Below the pieces are notes generated by a model that had not been told where the DNA came from, did not search any database, and saw only the letters and a list, made by a program, of their open reading frames with translations. 13,124 bases of DNA, taken from NCBI GenBank assembly GCA_947443815.1, contig CANEXR010000046.1, positions 1-13,124 of the forward strand. Direction: 5' to 3'. A program made the position numbers and the translations under genes. Of the stretch, positions 1 through 8,206 are shown piece after piece. Positions within the stretch are counted from its first letter, which is position 1. Each line of letters begins with the position of its first letter. The stretch comes from Flavobacteriaceae bacterium. Its GTDB lineage: Bacteria > Bacteroidota > Bacteroidia > Flavobacteriales > Flavobacteriaceae.

Positions 1-2
1 CA

Positions 3-116
3 TTTACTTTAAGCCAGGAAAACAAATTACCAATAGTAGTTTTTGATATGAACAAAGAAGGAAATCTATTGAAAATTTGTAAAGGCGAAAATATAGGAAC
101 CGTAGTAAATATATAG
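3..116 (+). CDS. pyrH: UMP kinase, C-terminal fragment (5' end outside window)
   Basis: The last 37 codons of a gene that starts upstream of the window; it ends at the TAG at 114-116. The peptide includes LPIVVFDMNKEGNLL and closes with GENIGTVVNI, which matches the C-terminus of bacterial UMP kinase (PyrH). That cytosolic, usually hexameric enzyme phosphorylates UMP to UDP in pyrimidine nucleotide synthesis; the VFD strand and the final G-T-x-V turn are characteristic of the family. The next gene is frr, 69 bp downstream on the same strand, and pyrH-frr is a very common bacterial pair, which supports the call. Catalytic and UTP-binding parts are not visible, so completeness cannot be judged. 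Confidence 0.85.
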   Translation, partial: FTLSQENKLPIVVFDMNKEGNLLKICKGENIGTVVNI

Positions 117-126
117 TTAATGGTTC

Positions 127-167
127 TTGATTTTAAGTGTTGTGTTTATCAAACATCTAAAAATCAA
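127..167 (+). other. Possible hairpin in the pyrH-frr spacer
   Basis: TTGATTTT at 127-134 is the exact reverse complement of AAAATCAA at 160-167. Inside it, TGTTT (143-147) pairs with AAACA (151-155) around an ATC loop, leaving an asymmetric internal loop. There is no T-run after it, so it is not a standard intrinsic terminator. It could modulate pyrH/frr mRNA processing or be chance in AT-rich DNA. Confidence 0.25.
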
Positions 168-185
168 AACCCAAAACCTAAAAAA

Positions 186-749
186 ATGACTGAAGAAATT
201 GAATTTATATTAGACAGTACTAAAGAATCTATGGCAGGTTCTATTGCACATTTAGAAAAGGCTTTTTTGAATATCCGTGCAGGAAAGGCTTCGCCAGCAA
301 TGCTAGGAAGTGTTTTTGTAGATTATTATGGTTCTGCAACACCCCTTTCGCAAGTTTCTAAAATCAGTGTTCCTGATGCAAGGACGATTACACTTCAACC
401 TTTTGAAAAAAACATGCTGCACCCTATTGAAAAAGCAATTATGATTGCTAATCTTGGATTCAATCCAATGAATAATGGTGATTTAATTATTATAAGTGTT
501 CCTCCATTGACAGAAGACCGCAGACGTGAACTTGCTAAACAAGCAAAGTCAGAATCGGAAGACGCAAAAGTTGGAATCAGGAATGCTCGTAAAGACGCCA
601 ATACTGACATTAAAAAACTGGAAAAAGAGGGCACATCTGAGGACATTTGTAAAAGCGCCGAAGAAGAGGTTCAAAATTTGACCAATAGTTTTATTAAAAA
701 AATTGATGAGCTTCTGGTACAAAAAGATGCTGAAATAATGAAAGTATAA
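186..749 (+). CDS. frr: Ribosome recycling factor
   Basis: A complete 187-residue protein, close to the usual ~185. RRF works with EF-G (and IF3) in the cytosol to split post-termination ribosomes so they can be reused. Visible family features: the N-terminal helix with LEKAFLNIRAGKASPAML (about residues 22-39), the small domain with VPDARTITLQPFEK and GFNPMNNGDLIIISVPPLTEDRRRELAKQAK (about 60-120), then the long C-terminal helices with R-N-A-R-K-D-A-N, KKLEKEGTSED and the KKIDELLVQKDAEIMKV tail. The ATG at 186 was chosen because family homology starts there with MTEEIEFIL and an A-rich stretch precedes it. An in-frame ATG at 120 would add 22 non-homologous residues only four bases past the pyrH stop. 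Likely cotranscribed with pyrH; transcription ends at the hairpin at 770-807. Confidence 0.97.
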   Translation: MTEEIEFILDSTKESMAGSIAHLEKAFLNIRAGKASPAMLGSVFVDYYGSATPLSQVSKISVPDARTITLQPFEKNMLHPIEKAIMIANLGFNPMNNGDLIIISVPPLTEDRRRELAKQAKSESEDAKVGIRNARKDANTDIKKLEKEGTSEDICKSAEEEVQNLTNSFIKKIDELLVQKDAEIMKV

Positions 750-769
750 TTTTTGATCCATCAATCTTA

Positions 770-807
770 AAAATCCGTTCGTTGTATAGACTGAACGGAT
801 TTTTTTT
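770..807 (+). terminator. Intrinsic terminator after frr
   Basis: AAAATCCGTTC (770-780) pairs perfectly with GAACGGATTTT (793-803) around a 12-nt loop. The T-run continues to 807, giving hairpin plus U-tract on the plus strand. It lies 21 bp past the frr stop and separates the pyrH-frr unit from the next gene. Confidence 0.9.
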
Positions 808-812
808 ATTCC

Positions 813-820
813 TATTTTTG
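813..820 (+). promoter_or_regulatory. Candidate -7 box for the DUF5686 gene
   Basis: TATTTTTG fits the Bacteroidetes consensus TAnnTTTG and lies just past the frr terminator. Transcription would start near 827, giving a leader of about 40 nt to the ATG at 867. No TTG -33 box is visible at the expected distance, so this is only a partial match. Confidence 0.4.
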
Positions 821-866
821 TCATAACAAAATGATTTTAGATGCGTTTTGTTTTAATAGTCTTTTT

Positions 867-3365
867 ATGAAGCACTTCTGTTTATTGTTGTTCTTATTTT
901 CGCTTTCGCTTCAAGCGCAATTTCAGCTAAACGGAATTGTAAAGGAGAACGCCACAAATAAACCTTTGCCATTTGCTACAATCAACTGTAATAATGGCAC
1001 CAATACCGTAACAGATGTAGATGGAAAATTCCAAATTTTATCAAAAACAGCTATAACCTCTTTTGAAATTTCCTACCTTGGATTTCTAAAAAAAACAATT
1101 GAAATTGAAAGTAAAAAAAATTATTATGTTGTTGCGCTTACGCAAAAAACTAATGATTTGAATGAAATAATAATTCTAGGGATTAATCCCGCATTGGCAA
1201 TAATTCAAAAAACAATTGCACATAAAGACTTCAATAATCCTCAAAAAAAACTGTCTAGTTTTGAATTTAAAGCCTACAATAAACTCATAGTAACGGCAAA
1301 TCCAGACTCCATTAGCAGCAACATCGATTCTATTTTTATTGAAAAAAACGCAACTCCAACATTCGTCAAAGTCGATTCTTCCAATTATAAGTTTAAAGAA
1401 ATAATCCGACAACAGCATTTGTTTCAAACTGAAAAAATTTCCCTTTATCAATTTAAAACTCCTAAGCTAAAAGAAACCATTTTGGCTACAAAAATGGCCG
1501 GTTTCAAACAACCCATATATGAGATTATCGCATTCAATCTACAATCGTTTTCAATCTATGATAACAGTTATGAACTTTTTGAAACCAAATACAATAGCCC
1601 TATTGCAACCGATGCTCTAAAAGATTACAATTATAAACTCCTCGATTCGGTCATTGTAGATGGTAGAAATACCTATATGGTTTACTTTAAAAACAAAAAG
1701 AAAAGAAAAGCATCCGGATTAGAAGGCGTTCTTTATATAGACCAGGAAAATTATGCGATTGCCAAAGCCGTAATGCGGATAAAAGGGGTGCTTGACATCA
1801 GTGGCATACATGAGTTTCAGTATGTTCCTGAAGAAAAAATTTGGTTCCCTACGAATAGAACATTCAAAATAGTAAAAGGCAAAAATGATGACGATTTAAA
1901 AATTCTTGGCGGTACCATTCAATTTGATGGAGATGTTGAAAAGGATTTTAAAGCCCGAAAAAAAGAAGCTTCTGATTATATTTATTTGCTTTCGCAAAGC
2001 AACGCTTTTGATATTAAATACAACATTCCAACACAAATAAAAAAAGCGTCTATTGCTATTGAAATCAAAGACGATGCCATCAATAAACCTGAAAACTATT
2101 GGAATAACTTCCGGAAAGACAGTCTTGACAGTCGAAGTCAAAAGACTTATTTGGTCTTAGACAGTATTTCTGTAAAAAGGCGAATTGAAAGCAGAATAAG
2201 TTTTGGACGAAAAATTATCAATGGTTTTTTGCCCGTTGGTCCTATTGATTTAGATTTACGAAAAATCATTAGTTATAATAATTATGAGGGATTTCGTTTG
2301 GGAATTGGAGGGATAACTAATGAATATTTTTCTAAAAAATATAAACTAGAAGGCTATACTAATTACGGAACGAAAGACGGAGTTTTCAAATATCATTTGG
2401 GTGCGGGAACCCGATTAGGGAAGTTTTCGAACTCTTGGATTGGGGTTTCTTATACGGATGATATTAGAGAAATTGCAAGCACCGTATTTGCCATTGACAA
2501 AAGAGCCTTCAAAATTTACGATCCAAGACCTATAAATATCAGTACATTTTATAATTATGTGAGTTGGAAAACATTTATAGAAACAAAAATAATTCCTAAA
2601 ACCGAAAGTGTTTGGGAACTTTCGCATACGGTAGTGGAACCTAAATTTAATTATGCGTTTAATCTAAACAATAAATTATATTCTGTTTTTAATATGACAA
2701 CCGCAATGGTTTCTTTAAGATGGAATCCGTTTAGTGATTATATGCAAACCCCGACTGGCCGTATTGAAGTCGATAAGCGCTTTCCTAAATTCACCTTTCA
2801 ATTTACAAAATCGTTACCCAAAATATGGCACAATGATTTTGATTTTAGCAAAATAGATTTCAGAACAGAATACGAAAAAAAATATTTAAATGGCCAAAAA
2901 ACAAATTTGCTTTTTGAAGCAGGTTATGCTTTTGGCGATGTTCCATTGACGCATTTGTATAATACTTCACCCAACAATATCACTAAGGAAACGGTGATAC
3001 AGCGAATTACTTTTTCTGGTAAAAACAGTTTTGAAACTATGTTTTTCAATGAGTTTTTCTCAAGTGAGTACGCTTATTTTCAATTCAAGCATGGTTTTAG
3101 TCGGGTAACTTTATTCAAAAAAATAAAACCCTCATTAGTGCTTGTATCCCGAATGGCTTGGGGAAATTTACAAAAACCGGAACAACATGTTGGAATCGAT
3201 TACAAAACACTTGATAAGGGCTATTTTGAATCTGGAATTGAGCTAAACCAAATTTTTAAAGGATTAGGTTTAAGTGGTTTTTATCGTTATGGGCCAAATC
3301 AACTTCCTAAATTTGAAGATAATATTGCCATAAAAATAAGTTTTGTACTTAATTTAGGGCTTTAA
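867..3365 (+). CDS. CarboxypepD_reg-like / DUF5686 outer-membrane protein
   Basis: An 832-residue exported protein. Residues 1-17 (MKHFCLLLFLFSLSLQA) form a signal peptide with likely cleavage before QFQ. Residues about 19-95 are a carboxypeptidase-regulatory-like beta-sandwich (LNGIVKENATNKPLPFATI, then TDVDGKFQI and ISYLGF), the N-terminal domain typical of Bacteroidetes TonB-linked and related surface proteins. The rest matches the DUF5686 architecture: a mixed region beginning NPALAIIQKTIAHK, then many alternating aromatic/polar strands (for example YKLEGYTNYGTKDGVFKYHLGAG and GLSGFYRYGPNQLP) ending in ISFVLNLGL, as expected for a C-terminal beta-barrel. Function is unknown. I chose the ATG at 867 because the signal peptide begins there; the in-frame ATG at 831 would put 12 residues in front of it and sit within a few bases of the predicted transcription start. 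It overlaps the convergent antiporter gene by 12 bp. Confidence 0.88.
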   Translation: MKHFCLLLFLFSLSLQAQFQLNGIVKENATNKPLPFATINCNNGTNTVTDVDGKFQILSKTAITSFEISYLGFLKKTIEIESKKNYYVVALTQKTNDLNEIIILGINPALAIIQKTIAHKDFNNPQKKLSSFEFKAYNKLIVTANPDSISSNIDSIFIEKNATPTFVKVDSSNYKFKEIIRQQHLFQTEKISLYQFKTPKLKETILATKMAGFKQPIYEIIAFNLQSFSIYDNSYELFETKYNSPIATDALKDYNYKLLDSVIVDGRNTYMVYFKNKKKRKASGLEGVLYIDQENYAIAKAVMRIKGVLDISGIHEFQYVPEEKIWFPTNRTFKIVKGKNDDDLKILGGTIQFDGDVEKDFKARKKEASDYIYLLSQSNAFDIKYNIPTQIKKASIAIEIKDDAINKPENYWNNFRKDSLDSRSQKTYLVLDSISVKRRIESRISFGRKIINGFLPVGPIDLDLRKIISYNNYEGFRLGIGGITNEYFSKKYKLEGYTNYGTKDGVFKYHLGAGTRLGKFSNSWIGVSYTDDIREIASTVFAIDKRAFKIYDPRPINISTFYNYVSWKTFIETKIIPKTESVWELSHTVVEPKFNYAFNLNNKLYSVFNMTTAMVSLRWNPFSDYMQTPTGRIEVDKRFPKFTFQFTKSLPKIWHNDFDFSKIDFRTEYEKKYLNGQKTNLLFEAGYAFGDVPLTHLYNTSPNNITKETVIQRITFSGKNSFETMFFNEFFSSEYAYFQFKHGFSRVTLFKKIKPSLVLVSRMAWGNLQKPEQHVGIDYKTLDKGYFESGIELNQIFKGLGLSGFYRYGPNQLPKFEDNIAIKISFVLNLGL

Positions 3366-5624
3366 AATTAATACTGAAGGAACTCTACTCAGCCAAATAC
3401 TGCGAGAATCCACTAGCGTTTTCCAGCTTTCGAGACTAATAATCATTAAATCCTGATTTGACAAAAACTCTTTTTTAACAATTCTCTCCTGCATCAAGGC
3501 AATATTTTTTGGATATTTTTTTTCTAATGATTCGATAGCACTCTTGATAACAAAATTAGTATTAACATGATTATTTACATCCAAAACCATTACTTTGGAA
3601 TCGTTATTAAAAATTAATTTCTGAATATAATCAATCAAGAATGCATCTTCAGCATTAAAGACAGGGAAAAAAATCTGATTTACTCCCTGTAATTCTTTAT
3701 CAATCAATATTCCCAGTGGCATTTTGGTTTTAGAAATAATTTGTCTGGTTCGTTCATCAAAAGGGGAATTTTCGAACAGCCCTTCTTTTCCAGTAAATTT
3801 ATCAATTAACCGATCTGGGTTAATAATTCTTGTAGTAAACCCAATTACTTTTCCAAGAATTGTTCCTTCAAAAATGGATTTCCCTAAACCTACTAATAAC
3901 AAATCATAATCTCCTTGATTGGCAATCTCAGCAATTTCGGTTTCAATATCATTGGTAGCTTTGAAAATAGTTGTGATTTCCTGATTCAAATTTTCAGACT
4001 CTTCCACTATGGGTACAAAACTGCTTTTCTCTTTATCATCCATATTAAAAGGATGCATTTCATCGCTTAACGAAAGATGCAAGGCCGTAATACTCGATGT
4101 TTCTTTTTGTTTTTTTACTAAGCTATTTGCCAATCGCAAAAGGGATTTGCCTTTTTCATTATTCCCAAATGATATTAATATCCTGAATTTATTAGGATTG
4201 GCAATAATTTCGGGGATAATTGTGGTTTTATTTTTAAAAATATAATTGATTAAATCCAAGGCAGGTCCTGTCATAAAAGTAGTAACCAAAGCCATGATAA
4301 CCATCATTGTAAAAACTTCAGGTGTTAAAACTTTGAGTTCCAAACCAATATTTAAAACAATCAATTCCATCAAACCTCGAGTATTCATCAAGGCGCCAAT
4401 AGTCAAACTATCTTGCCAATTTTGGCCTACAAATTTGGCTGCCAAAGCACTTCCTAAAAACTTTCCAACAACAGCAACCAAAATAATAAAACCCGTTACC
4501 TTCCATAAATAAGGATCGTTGATAAGACCAATCTCTGTTTTTAAACCCGTAAATACGAAAAACAAAGGCAGTAAAAGAATCAAGGACACATCCTCCACTT
4601 TTTCTATAAATATAGTCCTGAATTTTGCCGCATCAGGCATAATTGCCCCTGTCATAAAAGCACCAAAAAGGGCATGAATACCTATAACTTCTGTAGCATA
4701 CGAGGAAAGTATTAGTGTCAAAAAAAAGATAGCAACAACTGGTTTGACGATGGCGTCTTTGGAGCCATACAAATCTCCAATTCTTTTCAAAAAAGGTTTG
4801 ACAATAAAAAGCATTGCTAAAACATAAACCAGAGCCAACCCAATAATGTAGAGCGAACTCACAAAAGTCCCCGCTTTTACGATAGCAATTACTACTGCTA
4901 ATAAACACCATGCCGTTATATCATCTGCCGCGGCACAGGTAATAACTATAGCACCAAGTTTGGTTTTATGAATTCCTCTTTCTTGTACAATTCTGGCCAA
5001 AACCGGAAATGCGGTGATGCTCATAGCAATTCCCATAAACAAACTAAAGGCAAGAAAATTAACCCCTTCAGGAGCAAATTTATTGTACACAAAATAAGCC
5101 AAACCAATTCCGAGTGTGAAAGGAATAACAATGCTCGCATGACTGATAACAACCGCTTCATTGGCTTTGTTTTTAAGCACTTTCAAATCCAATTCCATTC
5201 CAATTACAAACATAAAAAGGATCAAACCAATCTGACTTAAAAATTTTAAATTCCCTAAGGATTCAACTGGAAATAGTATCGCCGAAAATTCTGGAAAATA
5301 CATTCCTAACAAAGAAGGCCCAAGAACAATTCCCGCTATAATTTCACCAATTACTGTGGGTTGCCCAATTTTTTTAAATATCCAACCAAAAAATCGCGCT
5401 ACAAAAATTATTGTAATGATTTGTGCCAAAAGAATTGCTAAAGGATCCTGAAAATTGTGTTGCATTGAAACTATAAAATCACTCCAAGATCCTTTTTCGA
5501 TTCCAGAAATAGCAGTTTTTTTAACTGATTCTAGGTGTTTACCCTGTTTAATAATCCAATACATTAAAGCCGTAAAACCACCAGTTACGCCAAAATAAAA
5601 TAATGCATTTTTATAGTTTTTCAT
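3354..5624 (-). CDS. CPA2-type cation:proton antiporter with C-terminal USP-like domain
   Basis: A 756-residue membrane protein. One extra N-terminal TM segment (about 6-26) precedes a Na+/H+ exchanger core (about 60-460) of roughly 12 TM helices. Family motifs: GQPTVIGEIIAGIVLGPSLLG (about 87-107), the unwound-helix signature ITAFPVLARI (203-212), the paired acidic residues D234-D235 in AAADDITAW, and NTRGLMELIVLNIG (414-427). This resembles plant CHX and fungal Kha1 proteins, so K+ or Na+ exchange for protons at the inner membrane is inferred; ion specificity cannot be read. Residues about 475-756 are soluble, with universal-stress-protein-like strands (FRILISFGNNEKGKSLLRLA, then DYDLLLVGLG), presumably a cytoplasmic regulatory domain. 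The gene is divergent from the RND permease and convergent with the DUF5686 gene. The ATG at 5624 directly precedes the first TM segment. Confidence 0.9.
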   Translation of the reverse strand: MKNYKNALFYFGVTGGFTALMYWIIKQGKHLESVKKTAISGIEKGSWSDFIVSMQHNFQDPLAILLAQIITIIFVARFFGWIFKKIGQPTVIGEIIAGIVLGPSLLGMYFPEFSAILFPVESLGNLKFLSQIGLILFMFVIGMELDLKVLKNKANEAVVISHASIVIPFTLGIGLAYFVYNKFAPEGVNFLAFSLFMGIAMSITAFPVLARIVQERGIHKTKLGAIVITCAAADDITAWCLLAVVIAIVKAGTFVSSLYIIGLALVYVLAMLFIVKPFLKRIGDLYGSKDAIVKPVVAIFFLTLILSSYATEVIGIHALFGAFMTGAIMPDAAKFRTIFIEKVEDVSLILLLPLFFVFTGLKTEIGLINDPYLWKVTGFIILVAVVGKFLGSALAAKFVGQNWQDSLTIGALMNTRGLMELIVLNIGLELKVLTPEVFTMMVIMALVTTFMTGPALDLINYIFKNKTTIIPEIIANPNKFRILISFGNNEKGKSLLRLANSLVKKQKETSSITALHLSLSDEMHPFNMDDKEKSSFVPIVEESENLNQEITTIFKATNDIETEIAEIANQGDYDLLLVGLGKSIFEGTILGKVIGFTTRIINPDRLIDKFTGKEGLFENSPFDERTRQIISKTKMPLGILIDKELQGVNQIFFPVFNAEDAFLIDYIQKLIFNNDSKVMVLDVNNHVNTNFVIKSAIESLEKKYPKNIALMQERIVKKEFLSNQDLMIISLESWKTLVDSRSIWLSRVPSVLILKP

Positions 5625-5677
5625 ATGTGTTTTTATGTAGACTTCCCTTACCCTAAAAATAGCAAAGATGAGAAAAT

Positions 5678-5685
5678 CAAATATA
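5678..5685 (-). promoter_or_regulatory. Candidate -7 box for the antiporter gene
   Basis: On the minus strand this reads TATATTTG, a full match to TAnnTTTG. The predicted start near 5671 gives a leader of about 47 nt. No clear TTG -33 box is seen; instead the expected -33 to -7 spacer is filled by the dyad at 5685-5707. Confidence 0.45.
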
Positions 5686-5707
5686 TAATTTATATCTCAT
5701 AAATTAT
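5685..5707. promoter_or_regulatory. Perfect 9-bp dyad behind the antiporter -7 box
   Basis: ATAATTTAT (5685-5693) and ATAAATTAT (5699-5707) are exact inverted repeats with a 5-bp spacer. The dyad abuts the candidate minus-strand -7 box and covers the spacer to the -33 position, where a repressor could block polymerase. It is all A/T in the arms, so chance is a real possibility. Confidence 0.3.
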
Positions 5708-5754
5708 CTTAATGTAAAATAAAATAACATAGTCTAGTCTGGGAAACAATGCAA

Positions 5755-5773
5755 AAAGTTTACTCTAAACTTT
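5755..5773. promoter_or_regulatory. Perfect 8-bp dyad upstream of the RND permease promoter
   Basis: AAAGTTTA (5755-5762) and TAAACTTT (5766-5773) are exact inverted repeats around CTC. The centre is about 31 bp upstream of the TACATTTG box and the right arm reaches the expected -33 position, so it could be an operator or activator site. No regulator gene is in the window. Confidence 0.35.
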
Positions 5774-5794
5774 ACGATTTATAACTGTTTTCAT

Positions 5795-5802
5795 TACATT
5801 TG
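5795..5802 (+). promoter_or_regulatory. Candidate -7 box for the RND permease gene
   Basis: TACATTTG fits TAnnTTTG exactly. A transcription start near 5809 would give a short leader of about 14 nt to the ATG at 5823. The -33 position holds TTTA (5771-5774) rather than TTTG. Confidence 0.5.
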
Positions 5803-5822
5803 CATGCATTTTTAAATCATCT

Positions 5823-8195
5823 ATGAAAAAGAAAATAAAAGTAGGATTTTGGGAGTCTATCGCCCGAATTGTACTTAAAAATAGAATCGTAATCCTTGGC
5901 GCTATTCTTGTCATAACCATTTTTCTAGCATTGCAATGGAAAAATTTAGGTATGACCTATACCGAAGCCAATTTACTTCCTAAAAAACATATCGTAAACC
6001 AACAATACGAAGATTTCCTAAATAAGTTTGGTGAAGAAGGTAATCTCATTGTCATTGGTTTTAAAGACAACACTTTTTTTACACCAAAAGCGTTCAAAGC
6101 ATGGAATGAATTAATGACTGGTTTAAAAAATTCCAAAGAAGTAGAATTAGTTGTTTCTTTAAACGATTTAAAAAAATTACAAAAAAACGAAGTTGCCGAA
6201 AAATTTGAGTTAGTTCCCCTCATCGACCCAACACAAACTCTAAACCCATCGTATTTACAAAAAATAAAAACCGAACTCTTTCATAACCTTCCCTTTTATG
6301 AAGGATTATTGTTCAATAAACAATCGGGTAGTATTCGTTCAGCAGTATATTTAAACAAGAAAATTGTCAACACGGCTGGAAGAAAAACATTTATCATTGA
6401 AAATCTAGTTCCAAAAATCGAAAAATTCGAAAAAACTACAGGAATCGACCTTCGCGTTTCGGGAATGCCATACATCAGAACCATAAATGCCGAAAACATG
6501 AAAGGCGAAATTGGTCTATTTATTGGCGCCGCATTATTCATTACTTCCTTAATTTTCTTTTTGTTTTTCCGTTCGTTCCGAGCCACTTTTATATCCATTT
6601 GTATTTTACTCTTTGGAGTAATGTGGTCGTTTGGAACATTAGGACTATTTCATTACAAAATCACTATTTTAACAGCTATTATTCCACCATTAATTATTGT
6701 AATTGGAATTACAAACTGTATTTTCTTAATCAATAAATACCAGCAGGAAATAAAATTACATAATAATCAAGCCAAAGCCTTACAGCGTGTCATTTCTAAA
6801 ATTGGTGTCTCAACATTAATGACAAATTTAACAACAGCTGCAGGTTTTGCCACATTTATGATTACAGGTAACGACTTGCTTTTTGAATTTGGATTAGTAA
6901 CCTCCATCAACGTTATCTCTGTATATCTGTTAACCTTAGTTGTTGTACCAATTGTTTATAGTTTTATGCCTTTGCCAAAGGAAAAACACTTATTCCACTT
7001 GAGTAAAACCTATATTTCAACCTTATTGGATTGGGTAGAAAATATTGTAAAATACAAACGCAAAGTCATCTATACCATTTACGCCCTACTCCTTGTATTT
7101 AGTGTAATTGGTGTTTCACAAATGAAAGTCTCCGGAAGCTTGATTGGCGAAATGCCCAAAAGCGCTTCCTTCTTTAAAGACATCGTTTTCTTCGAAAAAG
7201 AATTTAACGGAGTCATGCCATTGGAAATTATGATTAACACCAAACGCAAAAAAGGCGTTATGAAATTGTCCACCATGAAAAAAATGGACGAATTACAAGA
7301 AACAATTGCCACCATTCCAGAACTTTCAAAACCAATTTCTATTGTAAATCTGGTTAAATATTCCAAACAGGCCTATTACAACGGCAATCCTGAATATTAC
7401 GAATTACCAACTTCGCAAGAGCAGGCATTCATCCTTTCATATGCCAAAAATGCCACTAAAAACACCAAAGAAAACTTGATGAAAAGCTATGTGGATTCCA
7501 CAGGACAATATGCCCGAATCACCACTTTCATGAAAGACATTGGCACCAAAGAAATGGCAAAAGTAGAACACCAATTGCGCCAAAAAATTGATAAAGTCTT
7601 CCCAAAAGAACGCTACGAAGTAACCCTCACCGGAAAAGCATTAGTGTTCCAAAAAGGAACTTCATACCTAATTGATAACCTCATCGAATCTTTAATTTTT
7701 GCCATTTTCTTAATCGCATTACTAATGGCTTATTTGTTCCGATCGAGCAAAATGGTCATGGCATCCGTAATCACCAATGTGTTACCCCTTTGTATCACCT
7801 CAGGCTTAATGGGCTACTTTGGAATCCCATTAAAACCTTCTACCATATTGGTTTTCAGTATTGCATTTGGAATTTCAGTCGATAACGCAATTCAGTTTAT
7901 GGCAAAATACCGCCATGATTTACTACAAAACAACGGAAAAATCAAAAAATCCGTATTCAGTGCATTAAGAGAAACAGGTATTAGCACCTTTTACACCTCA
8001 ATTGTATTAATTTTTGGATTTGCCATTTTCACCCTTTCCAGCTTTAGCGGAACCATTGCACTAGGCGGTTTGATTTCTTGCACCTTATTGTTCGCCATGT
8101 TCGCTAACTTGTTGGTTTTACCAGCATTAGTGTTAACTTTTGAAAAGAAAAAAGCAAAAAAAGAAGAACTAATAGAAGATGAATTAGCAAATTAA
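5823..8195 (+). CDS. MMPL-type RND superfamily permease
   Basis: A 790-residue inner-membrane protein with the duplicated RND layout. Half 1: TM1 (about 18-37), a large periplasmic loop (about 38-228), then five TM segments (about 229-382). Half 2: TM7 (about 413-433), a loop (about 434-615), then five TM segments (about 618-773). The sterol-sensing/MMPL-like core is clear in half 2, with FSIAFGISVDNAIQFMAKYR (678-697) carrying the expected D687. The matching half-1 segment is VIGITNCIFLINKY (293-306), with no acidic residue there. Such permeases use proton flux to move lipids, hopanoids or other hydrophobic molecules outward; the substrate here is unknown. No adaptor (MFP) or TolC-like gene is adjacent, so it is not a classic tripartite HAE operon. 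The Lys/Glu-rich tail ends 11 bp before the repeat at 8207. Confidence 0.9.
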   Translation: MKKKIKVGFWESIARIVLKNRIVILGAILVITIFLALQWKNLGMTYTEANLLPKKHIVNQQYEDFLNKFGEEGNLIVIGFKDNTFFTPKAFKAWNELMTGLKNSKEVELVVSLNDLKKLQKNEVAEKFELVPLIDPTQTLNPSYLQKIKTELFHNLPFYEGLLFNKQSGSIRSAVYLNKKIVNTAGRKTFIIENLVPKIEKFEKTTGIDLRVSGMPYIRTINAENMKGEIGLFIGAALFITSLIFFLFFRSFRATFISICILLFGVMWSFGTLGLFHYKITILTAIIPPLIIVIGITNCIFLINKYQQEIKLHNNQAKALQRVISKIGVSTLMTNLTTAAGFATFMITGNDLLFEFGLVTSINVISVYLLTLVVVPIVYSFMPLPKEKHLFHLSKTYISTLLDWVENIVKYKRKVIYTIYALLLVFSVIGVSQMKVSGSLIGEMPKSASFFKDIVFFEKEFNGVMPLEIMINTKRKKGVMKLSTMKKMDELQETIATIPELSKPISIVNLVKYSKQAYYNGNPEYYELPTSQEQAFILSYAKNATKNTKENLMKSYVDSTGQYARITTFMKDIGTKEMAKVEHQLRQKIDKVFPKERYEVTLTGKALVFQKGTSYLIDNLIESLIFAIFLIALLMAYLFRSSKMVMASVITNVLPLCITSGLMGYFGIPLKPSTILVFSIAFGISVDNAIQFMAKYRHDLLQNNGKIKKSVFSALRETGISTFYTSIVLIFGFAIFTLSSFSGTIALGGLISCTLLFAMFANLLVLPALVLTFEKKKAKKEELIEDELAN

Positions 8196-8206
8196 TTTTT
8201 TAATTT

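Noticed and set aside
120..185. Upstream in-frame ATG that would lengthen frr by 22 residues
   Set aside because: The added residues have no family similarity, and RRF homology and normal length begin at the ATG at 186.
831..866. Upstream in-frame ATG for the DUF5686 gene
   Set aside because: It would place 12 polar/aromatic residues before a well-formed signal peptide and lies at the predicted transcription start.
4633..4911. Out-of-frame ORFs overlapping the antiporter gene
   Set aside because: They lie in other frames of a strongly supported membrane protein and show no family motifs.
5738..5754. GGGAAACAATGCA as a sigma-54 site before the permease
   Set aside because: The GG-to-GC distance is not 12 bp in any register with TGG and TGC boxes.
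8196..8206. Search for a target-site duplication flanking the repeat
   Set aside because: The bases outside the two termini (AATTT on the left, TGATT on the right) do not form a convincing duplication, so insertion by a transposase is not shown.
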